DNA of 64,000 bases, from assembly GCA_028874915.1 (NCBI GenBank), contig JAPPHA010000072.1, forward strand, positions 1 through 64,000, given 5' to 3'. The stretch comes from Paracoccaceae bacterium (GTDB lineage Bacteria > Pseudomonadota > Alphaproteobacteria > Rhodobacterales > Rhodobacteraceae). Shown piece by piece: positions 10,273 through 18,231 of this stretch; position 1 is the stretch's first letter, and each line of letters begins with the position of its first letter. The notes under the pieces are model-generated. The model did no database searches. It saw nothing but the letters and a program-made list of their open reading frames with translations, and was not told where the DNA came from. The position numbers and the translations under genes are program-made.

Positions 10273-10518
10273 ATGACCCGGCGGTTGCATCTGGTGTTTG
10301 GTGGCGAACTCGAGGACCCCAAGCGGATGATCTTCCGAAACCTTGAAGACATCGACATCGTGGGGATCTTTCCCGACTATGAGTCGGCCCGTGATGCCTG
10401 GAAGGCCAACGCGCAGCGCACGGTCGACAATGCGAGGATGCGGTATTTCATTGCCGATCTGCACCGGCTCCGGGAGGACCACGACAGTGGATTCGGGTCT
10501 TCCGGTACAGGGAGCTGA
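10273..10518 (+). CDS. DUF4170 family small protein
   Basis: A conserved 81-residue alphaproteobacterial protein of unknown function. It begins MTRRLHLVFGGELEDP, continues with DIVGIFPDYESARDAWKANAQ, then MRYFIADLHRL, all typical of DUF4170. A strong ribosome-binding site (AGGAGG) lies just before the ATG. In related genomes it lies with pmbA, the Kdo transferase gene and lpxK, so a link to lipid A or envelope synthesis is possible but only by context. The last 12 residues are Gly/Ser-rich and probably disordered. Confidence 0.85.
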   Translation: MTRRLHLVFGGELEDPKRMIFRNLEDIDIVGIFPDYESARDAWKANAQRTVDNARMRYFIADLHRLREDHDSGFGSSGTGS

Positions 10519-10638
10519 TCAGGTCCGGTTCCGGTCACCGGACTTCATTCCTCACCGAATTCAGCCTCTGTCGACGCCATTGCCATCAATCATTCCCGTC
10601 ACCGGACGTGCGCCGATTCGGATCGGGAGCGGGATCCC

Positions 10639-11640
10639 ATGAGGCCGCCGGTTTTCTGGTTTCGACCGCCTGCCGCTCCAGGTCCCCTGTCTGCGGCTCT
10701 TCTGCCCCTCTCCGGGTTGTGGGCCGCCGCCGTCCGGTGGCGGCTTCGACGGGGTCAAAGGGGAAGGATCGGCGTTCCGGTCATTTGTGTCGGAAACATC
10801 GGCATCGGGGGTTCCGGAAAGACACCGACCGTCATTGAGTTGGTCTCGCGGCTTACAGCCTCCGGGCACTGCCCGCATGTTCTCGCCAGGGGATACGGGG
10901 GCTCGCTGTCGGGACCCCTGCGGGTCGAACCCGGACGCCACGCCTCCGACGAAGTCGGAGACGAACCCCTCCTCCACGCCGCCTTTACGCCGACCTGGAT
11001 CGCTCGTGATCGGCTGGCAGGCGGCCAGGCGGCGGCCGCGGCCGGTGCCGGCCTGGTCGTTCTGGATGATGGATTTCAGAACGCGTCCCTCGCCCATGAC
11101 CTGTCGATCCTCGTCGTCAATGCGGCGGCGGCATTCGGCAATGGCTGTGTCATTCCCGCAGGCCCGCTCCGGGAGCCGGTCGGCGCCGCCCTCGCCCGGG
11201 CAGACCTGGTTCTGTCAGTCGGGTCGGACCCCGACCACGACCGGCTGACGGCCGATTGGCCGCAGCTACGACGCCTGCCCGTTCTGCGGGCGTCCCTGGA
11301 AGCTCTCCCGACCGGAATGGACTGGTCCGGCCAGCGGGTCTATGCCTTTGCCGGGATTGGTCATCCTTCCGGTTTTTTTGCGATGCTTCGTGCGCTCGGG
11401 GCTGAGGTTGTCGGGAGCCGAATTTTTGCCGACCACCAGGCGTTTCCGCCCCGCGTCTTGCGACGTCTCGAAGCCGCGGCGTCCAACCTTGATGCCCAGT
11501 TGGTCACCACCGAGAAGGACGCGGTGCGCCTGCCGGAGGCATTTCGGCAGAGGGTCCTGACGCTGCCGGTCCGGCTCGTCGTTCACGACGATGCCCGGCT
11601 TCGCGACGCGCTTGCGGCAATCGTGGCGCCCGGCGGATGA
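10639..11640 (+). CDS. lpxK: tetraacyldisaccharide 4'-kinase
   Basis: A 333-residue LpxK, which phosphorylates the 4' position of the tetraacyldisaccharide 1-phosphate precursor to make lipid IVA at the cytoplasmic face of the inner membrane. The N-terminus has a hydrophobic anchoring stretch (about residues 15-32), followed by the P-loop GIGGSGKT at 55-62. Other family features are LARGYGG and VGDEPLL, then LVVLDDGFQN, which supplies the catalytic DDGFQ motif. Near the C-terminus are FADHQAF and TTEKDAVRL, also typical. The gene is complete. The Kdo transferase gene (waaA/kdtA), normally directly upstream in this lineage, is not present between DUF4170 and lpxK. Confidence 0.95.
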   Translation: MRPPVFWFRPPAAPGPLSAALLPLSGLWAAAVRWRLRRGQRGRIGVPVICVGNIGIGGSGKTPTVIELVSRLTASGHCPHVLARGYGGSLSGPLRVEPGRHASDEVGDEPLLHAAFTPTWIARDRLAGGQAAAAAGAGLVVLDDGFQNASLAHDLSILVVNAAAAFGNGCVIPAGPLREPVGAALARADLVLSVGSDPDHDRLTADWPQLRRLPVLRASLEALPTGMDWSGQRVYAFAGIGHPSGFFAMLRALGAEVVGSRIFADHQAFPPRVLRRLEAAASNLDAQLVTTEKDAVRLPEAFRQRVLTLPVRLVVHDDARLRDALAAIVAPGG

Positions 11641-11739
11641 TAGCGGGCTCCCGTGTTCGAATACGTCCATCGGCTCACGAATGGCCGGCCGGCTGCCGGC
11701 CAAGTCGAGGGGTCGACGTGTCCAGCCCGGACAGCGGTT

Positions 11740-12219
11740 CGTTCCGGTCGAGTATTTCGGAATCGCGTTTGCCAAGCCGTGGCGACGTGAGGCCAGGTTC
11801 AGGTATCCAGTCGGAAAACGGGACCGGGCATCGGATCGAGGCCATGCCCTCCGGGTGGATGAAGAGCTTGCGAGGCGGCCTGAGCCGGGAGCGGTCAAAC
11901 ACATCATCGAGCGAATGGATCGGACCCGCCGGATCGCCGAGGGCCTCGCGGGCCTCGAGAATCTCCGTCGCGGATCGCTCACGGGTCCGTTCAGAAAGCG
12001 CCATTTCGAGTGCATGCCGGTTTTCGACCCGGAGCGCGTTGGTCTTGGAGGCGCTGATCCTCGGCCAGACTTGACCTGCCGAGGATCGCGCGGAAACCGG
12101 CGAATGGATGCGCATTTCCGTCGGCATTTGGCGGCCCAAGGATCGGCGAGCATCCGAGCGAGTTCGATGACCCGAAGTCCGCCGAGTGGCGGCCTCGGGT
12201 TCGGGGATGGCATCGCCAA
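11740..12219 (-). pseudogene. decayed CaiB/BaiF (class III) CoA-transferase
   Basis: Two disconnected pieces of a class III CoA-transferase are visible on the minus strand. The amino end lies at about 12192..12130: a start followed by PLGGLRVIELARMLADPW, the classic opening of this family. The carboxyl end lies in a different frame at about 12064..11747, with TNALRVENRHALEMAL, then DPAGPIHSLDDVF and a HPEG-like segment before GKRDSEIL. Roughly 250 residues that should separate them, including the catalytic Asp region, are missing. The gene has therefore suffered an internal deletion plus a frameshift. It faces lpxK (convergent) and lies just downstream of the leftward dsbA-like gene. An intact relative is at 17038..18231. 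Confidence 0.75.
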
Positions 12220-12251
12220 TGCGGCGGGGCCGCTCCTGTCGGCGATCCGAG

Positions 12252-12896
12252 TCAGTCCCCGAGCGCTGCGTCGATAAGCGACGCCAGTTCCGCATACGAG
12301 ACGGAACGGTGGTTGACGCCATCGACGACCAGTGAAGGCGTCGAATTGATTCCGGCAGCCGTCCGCTGAGCCTCGGAAACCTCAATCATCGCCAAGGCCA
12401 TGTCGCGATCCTGCAAGCACTGCCCCATGGATTCTTCGGTCATTCCTGCGATTCGTCCGATACGGAAAAGTTCATTGGCCACCTCGGTCGGGTCCGACTT
12501 CCGGATCCAGTCGTCCTGGCGCTGGAAAAGCAGGTCGGCGATCCCGAAATACCGGTCCGGACCACCGCAACGGGCAAGCATGGCGGCCCAGAGCGCGACC
12601 CGGTCGAAATAGACCTCGCGGGCGATGAAGCGGATTTTGCCGGTATCGATATAGTTGGCCTTCAATTGGGGATAGACGTCCCGGTGAAACCGGGCGCAAT
12701 GCGGACAGGTGAACGAAAGATACTCCTCGACCTGAACTGCCGCTGTCTCGGATCCGAGCGCCATCTCGACGACTTGGGGATGAGCTTCGTCGCCTTGGCC
12801 GAAAGCGCGGGCTGTCAAGGCCAGGAATGCCATCAGGGCAATGAGGATGGCGGTAGCCGGCGTTGCGGCGGTCCGTTTCATGCGGAGAAGTGTCAT
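12252..12896 (-). CDS. DsbA-family thiol:disulfide oxidoreductase
   Basis: A 214-residue exported thioredoxin-fold protein. Residues 1-34 form a signal peptide with a hydrophobic core and a likely cleavage after AFGQ. The redox motif CPHC is at residues 64-67 within SFTCPHCARFH, and the cis-proline loop is NSTPSLVVDG near the C-terminus. The sequence resembles the single-domain DsbA/DsbG-like proteins found next to mutY and the DUF721 gene in alphaproteobacteria. Its start overlaps the stop of dciA by four bases (ATGA), so the pair is translationally coupled. It should act in the periplasm in disulfide formation or isomerisation. Confidence 0.85.
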   Translation of the reverse strand: MTLLRMKRTAATPATAILIALMAFLALTARAFGQGDEAHPQVVEMALGSETAAVQVEEYLSFTCPHCARFHRDVYPQLKANYIDTGKIRFIAREVYFDRVALWAAMLARCGGPDRYFGIADLLFQRQDDWIRKSDPTEVANELFRIGRIAGMTEESMGQCLQDRDMALAMIEVSEAQRTAAGINSTPSLVVDGVNHRSVSYAELASLIDAALGD

Positions 12897-13504
12897 TCCA
12901 AGGTACCTTTCGTTGGGGGTCGGTCTGCGGACGGTATCAACGTTTCGTCGGGACGTGCATTGTTCGTCAATTGCGCCTTCCGAACGCTCCGGCCGAGCGA
13001 CGTGAGCGCCTGCCTGAGGTCGGGATCCCGGATGCTGTCGATCGTCTGTCTCACGTCACCGGGCAGGCGGGGCCTGGACGGCCCCGAACCCGGGTCAGCG
13101 GAATCGGGAACAACGGGTGGACGGGACCGTCTTCGGACTTCGGGCATGGCCGGTGATGTCTGGGTCAGCCGGATGTGCCCGATGGCGGCGTAGCCGAAGC
13201 AGGCGTTCACCCGCCGGACAATTTCGGGTTTCAGCATGTCCAGCATCGGACCCCGGGCCCGGTCGATCAGGACGACCAGGGTGGCTTTGCCACCTTTTCG
13301 GGGACGCGTGATCCGAAGGGGGCAGGTGTGCTGGGCGAATGCCTCGCCAACGATTTCCGGCCATCGGCTGATGAGCCGGGCCTCGGCGATTCCGCGTTTT
13401 CCCAGGATCCTGCGGAACTCGGCATTGAGAACGGTCCCGATCTGTACGAAACCGCTCCGTCGGATGAGATTCGGCCGCGGGCGGGGTGCTTCCGGTTTCG
13501 GCAT
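12893..13504 (-). CDS. dciA: DUF721/DciA-family protein
   Basis: A 203-residue protein with the DUF721 (DciA) domain in about residues 15-125: an N-terminal helix region with GTVLNAEFRRILGKRG, then RWPEIVGEAFAQHTCPLRI, then a strand region with LVVLIDRARGPMLDM, followed by the GYAAIGHIRL segment. DciA is the helicase operator or loader in bacteria lacking DnaC, so a role in loading DnaB is inferred from family. The C-terminal 75 residues are Pro/Arg/Ser-rich and look disordered. It is divergent from mutY with about 77 bases between the two starts, which should hold both promoters, and is coupled to the downstream dsbA-like gene. Confidence 0.8.
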   Translation of the reverse strand: MPKPEAPRPRPNLIRRSGFVQIGTVLNAEFRRILGKRGIAEARLISRWPEIVGEAFAQHTCPLRITRPRKGGKATLVVLIDRARGPMLDMLKPEIVRRVNACFGYAAIGHIRLTQTSPAMPEVRRRSRPPVVPDSADPGSGPSRPRLPGDVRQTIDSIRDPDLRQALTSLGRSVRKAQLTNNARPDETLIPSADRPPTKGTLE

Positions 13505-13581
13505 CCGTATTCCGACTCCTGTCCGTCCGGCTGCATTCTACATCATGACGCCGGGACCGATCCATGCCACGGTGACAGGCG

Positions 13582-14655
13582 ATGGGACAGTCAAGACTTC
13601 GTGAACCCGGCGGGCATGCGGCAGCCTTGCTGGACTGGTACGACCGGTGTGCCCGGGATCTGCCCTGGCGGGTCGGACCGGCCGAGCGCGCATGCGGGGT
13701 CCGACCGGATCCCTACCATGTCTGGCTGTCGGAAATCATGCTCCAGCAGACGACCGTCCGAAGCGCGTGGCGGTATTTCGAGGAATTCATTGACCGCTGG
13801 CCGACGATCGGCGATCTGGCGGCGGCGGCCGACGACGATGTCATGGCGGCCTGGGCCGGTCTTGGCTATTACGCCCGAGCCCGCAACCTCCTGAAAACAG
13901 CCCGAATCGTGGCACAGTCCCGAGGCGGGCGATTCCCGGAAAAGGAATCAGAACTCCGGAAACTCCCGGGCGTCGGAACCTATACTGCTGCGGCCATGGC
14001 GGCGATCGCCTTCGACAGGCCCGCAGCCGTCGTTGACGGCAATGTCAAGCGCGTTCTCGCCCGCCTGGACGGACTGCGGACGCTGTCGACGACGGATCAC
14101 GACTTCCGGGAACGGGCTCGCCAACTGACACCCACGGCCCGCCCTGGCGATTATGTCCAGGCCGTGATGGATCTCGGGGCAACGGTCTGCCGTCCCCGGG
14201 CGCCTCGATGTGCAGATTGTCCTTGGGAGTCCTGCTGCCTGGCCCGCCTTTCCGGCTCACCGGAGTCCTATCCGGGCCGGGTTTCGCGGCTTCCAAAGCC
14301 AGTGCACCGGTGCCTGGCCTATGTGGCGGTTCGGGCCGACGGCGCCGTTCTCCTGGAGAAGCGGCCCGAGAGCGGCCTGCTGGGTGGAATGCTGGGTTGG
14401 CCCGGTAGCGACTGGGCTGCCCCCGACGAACCGCATGCGCCTCCCTGCGACGCCGAGTGGGAAACGGTCGATGGCGAGGTCAGGCATGTCCTGACCCATC
14501 TCGACCTTCGCCTGACGGTCCAAGTGGCACAAGTGGCCGGCGATTGCCGTCCCTGCAAGGGCGATTTCGTCGAACGCGCCCTGTTTGAACCAAGACATCT
14601 TCCCAGCGTCATGCAAAAGGTCTGGCGCGTTGCGGAAAAGACCTTGAACAAGTGA
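13582..14655 (+). CDS. mutY: A/G-specific adenine DNA glycosylase
   Basis: A 357-residue MutY, which removes adenine mispaired with 8-oxoguanine. The N-terminal half is the helix-hairpin-helix glycosylase domain: LPWR near residue 29, MLQQTTV, the hairpin LPGVGTYTAAA, and the catalytic Asp in AVVDGNVKRVL. The iron-sulfur cluster ligands are spaced C-x6-C-x2-C-x5-C in the CRPRAPRC..CC segment. The C-terminal part is the NUDIX-like domain that recognises 8-oxoguanine (LLEKRPESGLLGGMLGWPG). The gene is complete. Together with mutM in this window it forms part of the GO repair system. Confidence 0.95.
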   Translation: MGQSRLREPGGHAAALLDWYDRCARDLPWRVGPAERACGVRPDPYHVWLSEIMLQQTTVRSAWRYFEEFIDRWPTIGDLAAAADDDVMAAWAGLGYYARARNLLKTARIVAQSRGGRFPEKESELRKLPGVGTYTAAAMAAIAFDRPAAVVDGNVKRVLARLDGLRTLSTTDHDFRERARQLTPTARPGDYVQAVMDLGATVCRPRAPRCADCPWESCCLARLSGSPESYPGRVSRLPKPVHRCLAYVAVRADGAVLLEKRPESGLLGGMLGWPGSDWAAPDEPHAPPCDAEWETVDGEVRHVLTHLDLRLTVQVAQVAGDCRPCKGDFVERALFEPRHLPSVMQKVWRVAEKTLNK

Positions 14656-14740
14656 GAGTTCGACCGTTCCGGATTCCGGAGATTGTCGTCGGGAGACTGG
14701 CATGCGGCCCGCCGGTTCCTCTTGACTGTCGATAATCCGG

Positions 14741-15124
14741 TCAGTCGAAACTCGCGAGCCAATCGGCAGCGGTGATGGCTTTGAGTTCCGAAAGGTATTG
14801 CTCCTTGACATCCCCCTCGCTCAAATCGGCCAACGTGTGGAGGTCCATGACAAATTCGGCAAGCCGATGGGCGATCGCGTGAACAGCGTCATGCCGATCC
14901 AGACCTTCGTCCATCAGCCGATCCAGCGTCGCCCGTACCGGTAACTCGTCACCCAACGCGGCTTGGTTTTCGACAATGGCGTGGAAAGTGGCGTGAAGGC
15001 GCTCGTTTGGAAGTTTGACTCGGGCCTTTTGGTGGTACCTGCGGATCAGATGGATGCGTTGGCTCTCATCCAGTGACAACCATGCATCGGGGTCCGGTGC
15101 CCTGTGGGGATCATATGTGTTCAT
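14741..15124 (-). CDS. conserved hypothetical protein, 127 residues
   Basis: A 127-residue protein that I cannot assign to a named family with certainty. It begins with Asp/Pro-rich residues and DAWLSLDESQRIHLI, then a YHQKARVKLPNERLHA region, then HAIVENQ and GLDRHDAVHAIAHRLAEFV. It appears all-helical and has several histidines (LHATFHAIVEN, DRHDAVHAIAHR), which may bind a metal. Similar small proteins of unknown function are widespread in proteobacteria. No signal peptide is visible. The gene is convergent with mutY (85 bases between the stop codons). It has the codon use of a real gene. Confidence 0.65.
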   Translation of the reverse strand: MNTYDPHRAPDPDAWLSLDESQRIHLIRRYHQKARVKLPNERLHATFHAIVENQAALGDELPVRATLDRLMDEGLDRHDAVHAIAHRLAEFVMDLHTLADLSEGDVKEQYLSELKAITAADWLASFD

Positions 15125-15389
15125 TGCGAACCCGAATCGGCCATTGTTGGTCAGGCGTCTCGGCGAGAGTGTTTCTGCCGTCCTGCGTTTTCAAGTGGCC
15201 AATTGGCCATGTGTACCCGTGGCCCGAACTGCTGCCCGGCACAGGTTCGGCGAATGACTGTTCGATTCTGTTTCCCAAGACAGGCGTGTTTGTCGGATCG
15301 TGCGGCATGGACGGGGCCGACGTCCCGCACCCTGGGGACCGCCATGGGTCGGCGATCGGTGACCGACCGGGGTGATGGACACAGGGGCC

Positions 15390-16694
15390 TTACAGGGCCC
15401 GGAGCGCCACGCGGTGCATGCTGTTGTTGAGATAGCCGTTCGGATTCCATGGGAACGCATGAGGTTGCATTTCGCCGGCGTCGTCGGTCGCCCGGGACCA
15501 GATTTCGTAGTAGCCGGCGATGGGCAGGGACAGTTGCAGGCGGAAGTCCTGCCAGGCACCGTCGTTGGGGGGTGGATCGAGCAAGGCCGGTTTCCAGGTC
15601 GCCCCGAAATCAATGGAGATGTCGACGGCGGCGACAGCCCGGTCCCCGGACCAGGCGTGGCCCCGAACCTCGATTGTACGACCAGTCTCAGCGTTATTGG
15701 CGGGATGGGTGATCAGCGACTTCACCGGCATCCGTTCGATGATGACAAAGTCCGCCGGGTCGACCGACTCTCCTGGTGCGACCGGGTACCGGGGAACCCG
15801 GTAGGATGTTCCGGTCATTTTGGGGCCATCGTGGATCCGATTCCGGAGCCAAATCCGCCGGAGCCATTTCTGTGAGCAGGACCCCGGCCATCCGGGGACG
15901 ACCAGACGGAGCGGGGCTCCGTTCAGGGGATGGATAGGCCCGTCGTTCTGGGCAAAGGCGATGAGGACATTTCCGGACATCGCCTTGGCGATCGGCACTC
16001 CGCGCGAAATCGGCAGCAATCCGACATCGCCTGACAGATGCGTGTCGGCCCCTTCATGGGCTGTATAGACCACGTCCGGATGCACGCCGGCAGCGGCCAG
16101 AACGTCCCGGAGCCGGACGCCGGTCCACTCCGAACAGCCGACCGCGCCATGCGTCCATTGGGCGCCGGTGGCCGGAGGATCGAAGAAGGCCCGCCCGTTG
16201 CCGCCGCATTCGAGGGCCAGCGCCAGTTTGACGACTTCGAATGAATTCTGCAGGTCGTCGATGGTGTATGTCCGGGGCTGGTCAACCTGGCCATCGACCG
16301 TGAGGGTCCAGGTCCCGGGATCCATGTCCAGCGGCGGGATGCCATTGTTGCGCACGAAGTGGCGCCGGGTGGGGGTAATAGTATCATCGAGCAGGTGGGC
16401 TGGAGTCTCCGCGCTGATCGGCCGGTCGACGAGCCGGACCAGACCGTCCTTGCCGTTCAGTGTGCCGGTGCCCGCCAACGCAGCCGGAATCAGTCCCGTG
16501 GGCAAGTTCTGGTGAAAGGGGACGGGTGCGCCAACCATGATAGCCACAGACGCGAGCCCGGCACCCCGGAGAAAGGCGCGTCGGTCCGGGCTGAGGTCTC
16601 GGCCGCCGACAGTCGGGTCCGCCTTCGCGAGGTCACGGCCCGCGATCGGGGGATCGGATGTCTGATCCCGGTTGGATACAGGGTGTCCTGTCAT
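15390..16694 (-). CDS. Tat-exported sulfite oxidase/dehydrogenase-like molybdoenzyme
   Basis: A 434-residue molybdopterin enzyme. The ATG at 16694 is chosen because it places a twin-arginine signal (DRRAFLRG, arginines at 38-39, followed by a hydrophobic stretch) about 35 residues in; the open frame continues upstream only by chance. The molybdenum-ligating cysteine is C163 in ALECGGNGR. The C-terminal part (after about residue 300) is the Mo-co dimerisation domain with an immunoglobulin-like fold. The family includes sulfite oxidase, SorA and SorT, which oxidise sulfite to sulfate in the periplasm. No cytochrome partner gene (SorB-like) is adjacent, so the electron acceptor is unknown. The YedY-type methionine sulfoxide reductase is an alternative, but the dimerisation domain favours sulfite oxidase. 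Confidence 0.85.
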   Translation of the reverse strand: MTGHPVSNRDQTSDPPIAGRDLAKADPTVGGRDLSPDRRAFLRGAGLASVAIMVGAPVPFHQNLPTGLIPAALAGTGTLNGKDGLVRLVDRPISAETPAHLLDDTITPTRRHFVRNNGIPPLDMDPGTWTLTVDGQVDQPRTYTIDDLQNSFEVVKLALALECGGNGRAFFDPPATGAQWTHGAVGCSEWTGVRLRDVLAAAGVHPDVVYTAHEGADTHLSGDVGLLPISRGVPIAKAMSGNVLIAFAQNDGPIHPLNGAPLRLVVPGWPGSCSQKWLRRIWLRNRIHDGPKMTGTSYRVPRYPVAPGESVDPADFVIIERMPVKSLITHPANNAETGRTIEVRGHAWSGDRAVAAVDISIDFGATWKPALLDPPPNDGAWQDFRLQLSLPIAGYYEIWSRATDDAGEMQPHAFPWNPNGYLNNSMHRVALRAL

Positions 16695-17037
16695 GACCTT
16701 CGCTCTTTCTGGGTCCGGGCTGTTGGACCGTGGGCAAGGCAATCGGACCGGAAACCCGGGGCTCCTGTCAAGGGGAGAGGGCGACGAATTCCGGGTGGCG
16801 ACCTGTTTGCGGGTCAGTTTCGGTCCCCCGGGGTCGGTGATCGGGCCGGAGGGATGGCCGACGTGAACGCCATGCCGTGATTGCATAACGAAACGCATGG
16901 AGTCAGGGGCGACTTCCGGATTGGCCGGGGGGAGCCGATTGCCGTTGCGAATGGCGTCCAGTGTGGCGAGACTGGTTCTACGTGGACCTTGCGTATGGCG
17001 CGGGACGAGGTGCGGGACCGGGTATCGGAGGTGAACC
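16695..17037. other. divergent intergenic region
   Basis: About 340 bases between the leftward sulfite oxidase-like gene and the rightward CoA-transferase gene. I see no small gene, repeat or clear promoter motif; both promoters should lie here. A GGAGGTGA ribosome-binding element precedes the CoA-transferase ATG. Confidence 0.5.
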
Positions 17038-18231
17038 ATGCAGGACGGGGCAGATTTCAGGCCGCTGGCCGGCGTCCGGGTCGTGGAACTGAGCCATATG
17101 GTCTTCGGGCCCGCCTGCGGCTTGTTCCTCTCCTGTCTTGGGGCTGAAGTGGTCAAGGTAGAACCGCCTGGCGGTGACAAGACCCGGCAATTGACCGGAA
17201 TGGGCGCATCCTTCTTTGCTCTCTTCAACCGGGGAAAGAAATCGGTGGCGCTTGACCTCTCGGTTTCTGCCGGTCAGGAAGCTCTGGACGCGTTGATCGG
17301 CACAGCCGACATCCTGGTCGAGAATTTTCGCGACGGTGCCCTTGCCCGGATGGGGATCGATACGGAGTCCTTGCGAAAGCGGCACCCCCGGCTCGTCACT
17401 GTCGCCTGCAAGGGATTCCTGACGGGCCCCTATGCCCACCGCCCGGCGCTTGACGAGACCGTTCAGATGATGACCGGGCTTGCGCACATGACCGGCCCCA
17501 CGGGAATGCCTTTGCGGGTCGGATCGTCGGCCAACGACATCATGGCCGGGCTGGTCGGCGCCACCTCCGCCATGGCGGCGCTTCGGGAACGGGAAACGAC
17601 TGAAACGGGACGGGACATCCGTGTCGGGCTGTTCGAGAACAGCCTGCTCCTGGTCGCCCAGCACATGGTCCAGTTTGCACTCACCGGCCGCGAACCCGCG
17701 CCGATGCCGGAGCGGGAATTTACCTGGCCGGTCTATGACATCTTTGGCACAGGCGACGGGCGGAAGCTGTTCATCGGAGCGGTCACGTCGGGCCACTGGC
17801 GGTCTCTCTGCACGTTACTCGGTCTCGGCAGACTTCTGGACGATCCTCGACTTGCGGACAGGATGGACCGGATTGGCGCCCGGGACTGGACAATTCCGAT
17901 CTTTCGGGAGTCGGTGGCGAAATGGCAGTCGGAGCCTCTCATGGAACGGCTCGAGTCCGAAGGAATGCCTTTCGCACCGATTGCGACCCCGGCGCAGATG
18001 TATGGTGACCCGCAGGCGGATGCCGGCCTCGCTACCAGCCGATTGCCGGATGGACGGTCTTTCCGGGCACCGCTGTTACCTGTCGAAATTGATGCACAAA
18101 GGGTGGCGTCAAACCTGGATGTCCCGTCGGTTGGGGCCGACACCACCGCGGTTCTCGCGCAACTCGGATGGGACCAGAACAGGGCTGCCGTGGCTATGGG
18201 CGCCACCGGATCCGGGGCTGCGAAAGGGTGA
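17038..18231 (+). CDS. CaiB/BaiF (class III) CoA-transferase
   Basis: A 397-residue class III CoA-transferase that moves CoA between carboxylic acids. The family opening PLAGVRVVELSHMVFGP is at about residues 9-25. KVEPPGGDKTR follows, then FFALFNRGKKSVALDL. The usual catalytic aspartate region is harder to place: LVENFRDGALARMG is followed by VTVACKGFLTGPYAHRPALDETVQMM, and the Asp in the last segment is the best candidate. A GGAGGTGA element precedes the ATG. Its stop codon overlaps the start of an HMG-CoA lyase-like gene (TGATG), so the two are translationally coupled and probably act on the same acid, for example activating a 3-hydroxy-3-methyl-dicarboxylate before lyase cleavage. Confidence 0.88.
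   Translation: MQDGADFRPLAGVRVVELSHMVFGPACGLFLSCLGAEVVKVEPPGGDKTRQLTGMGASFFALFNRGKKSVALDLSVSAGQEALDALIGTADILVENFRDGALARMGIDTESLRKRHPRLVTVACKGFLTGPYAHRPALDETVQMMTGLAHMTGPTGMPLRVGSSANDIMAGLVGATSAMAALRERETTETGRDIRVGLFENSLLLVAQHMVQFALTGREPAPMPEREFTWPVYDIFGTGDGRKLFIGAVTSGHWRSLCTLLGLGRLLDDPRLADRMDRIGARDWTIPIFRESVAKWQSEPLMERLESEGMPFAPIATPAQMYGDPQADAGLATSRLPDGRSFRAPLLPVEIDAQRVASNLDVPSVGADTTAVLAQLGWDQNRAAVAMGATGSGAAKG

Noticed and set aside
11266-12219. 317-codon minus-strand open frame as an intact gene
   Set aside because: Only its first 30 or so residues look like a CoA-transferase; the rest is out of frame with the true C-terminal fragment or antisense to lpxK. Recorded as a pseudogene instead.
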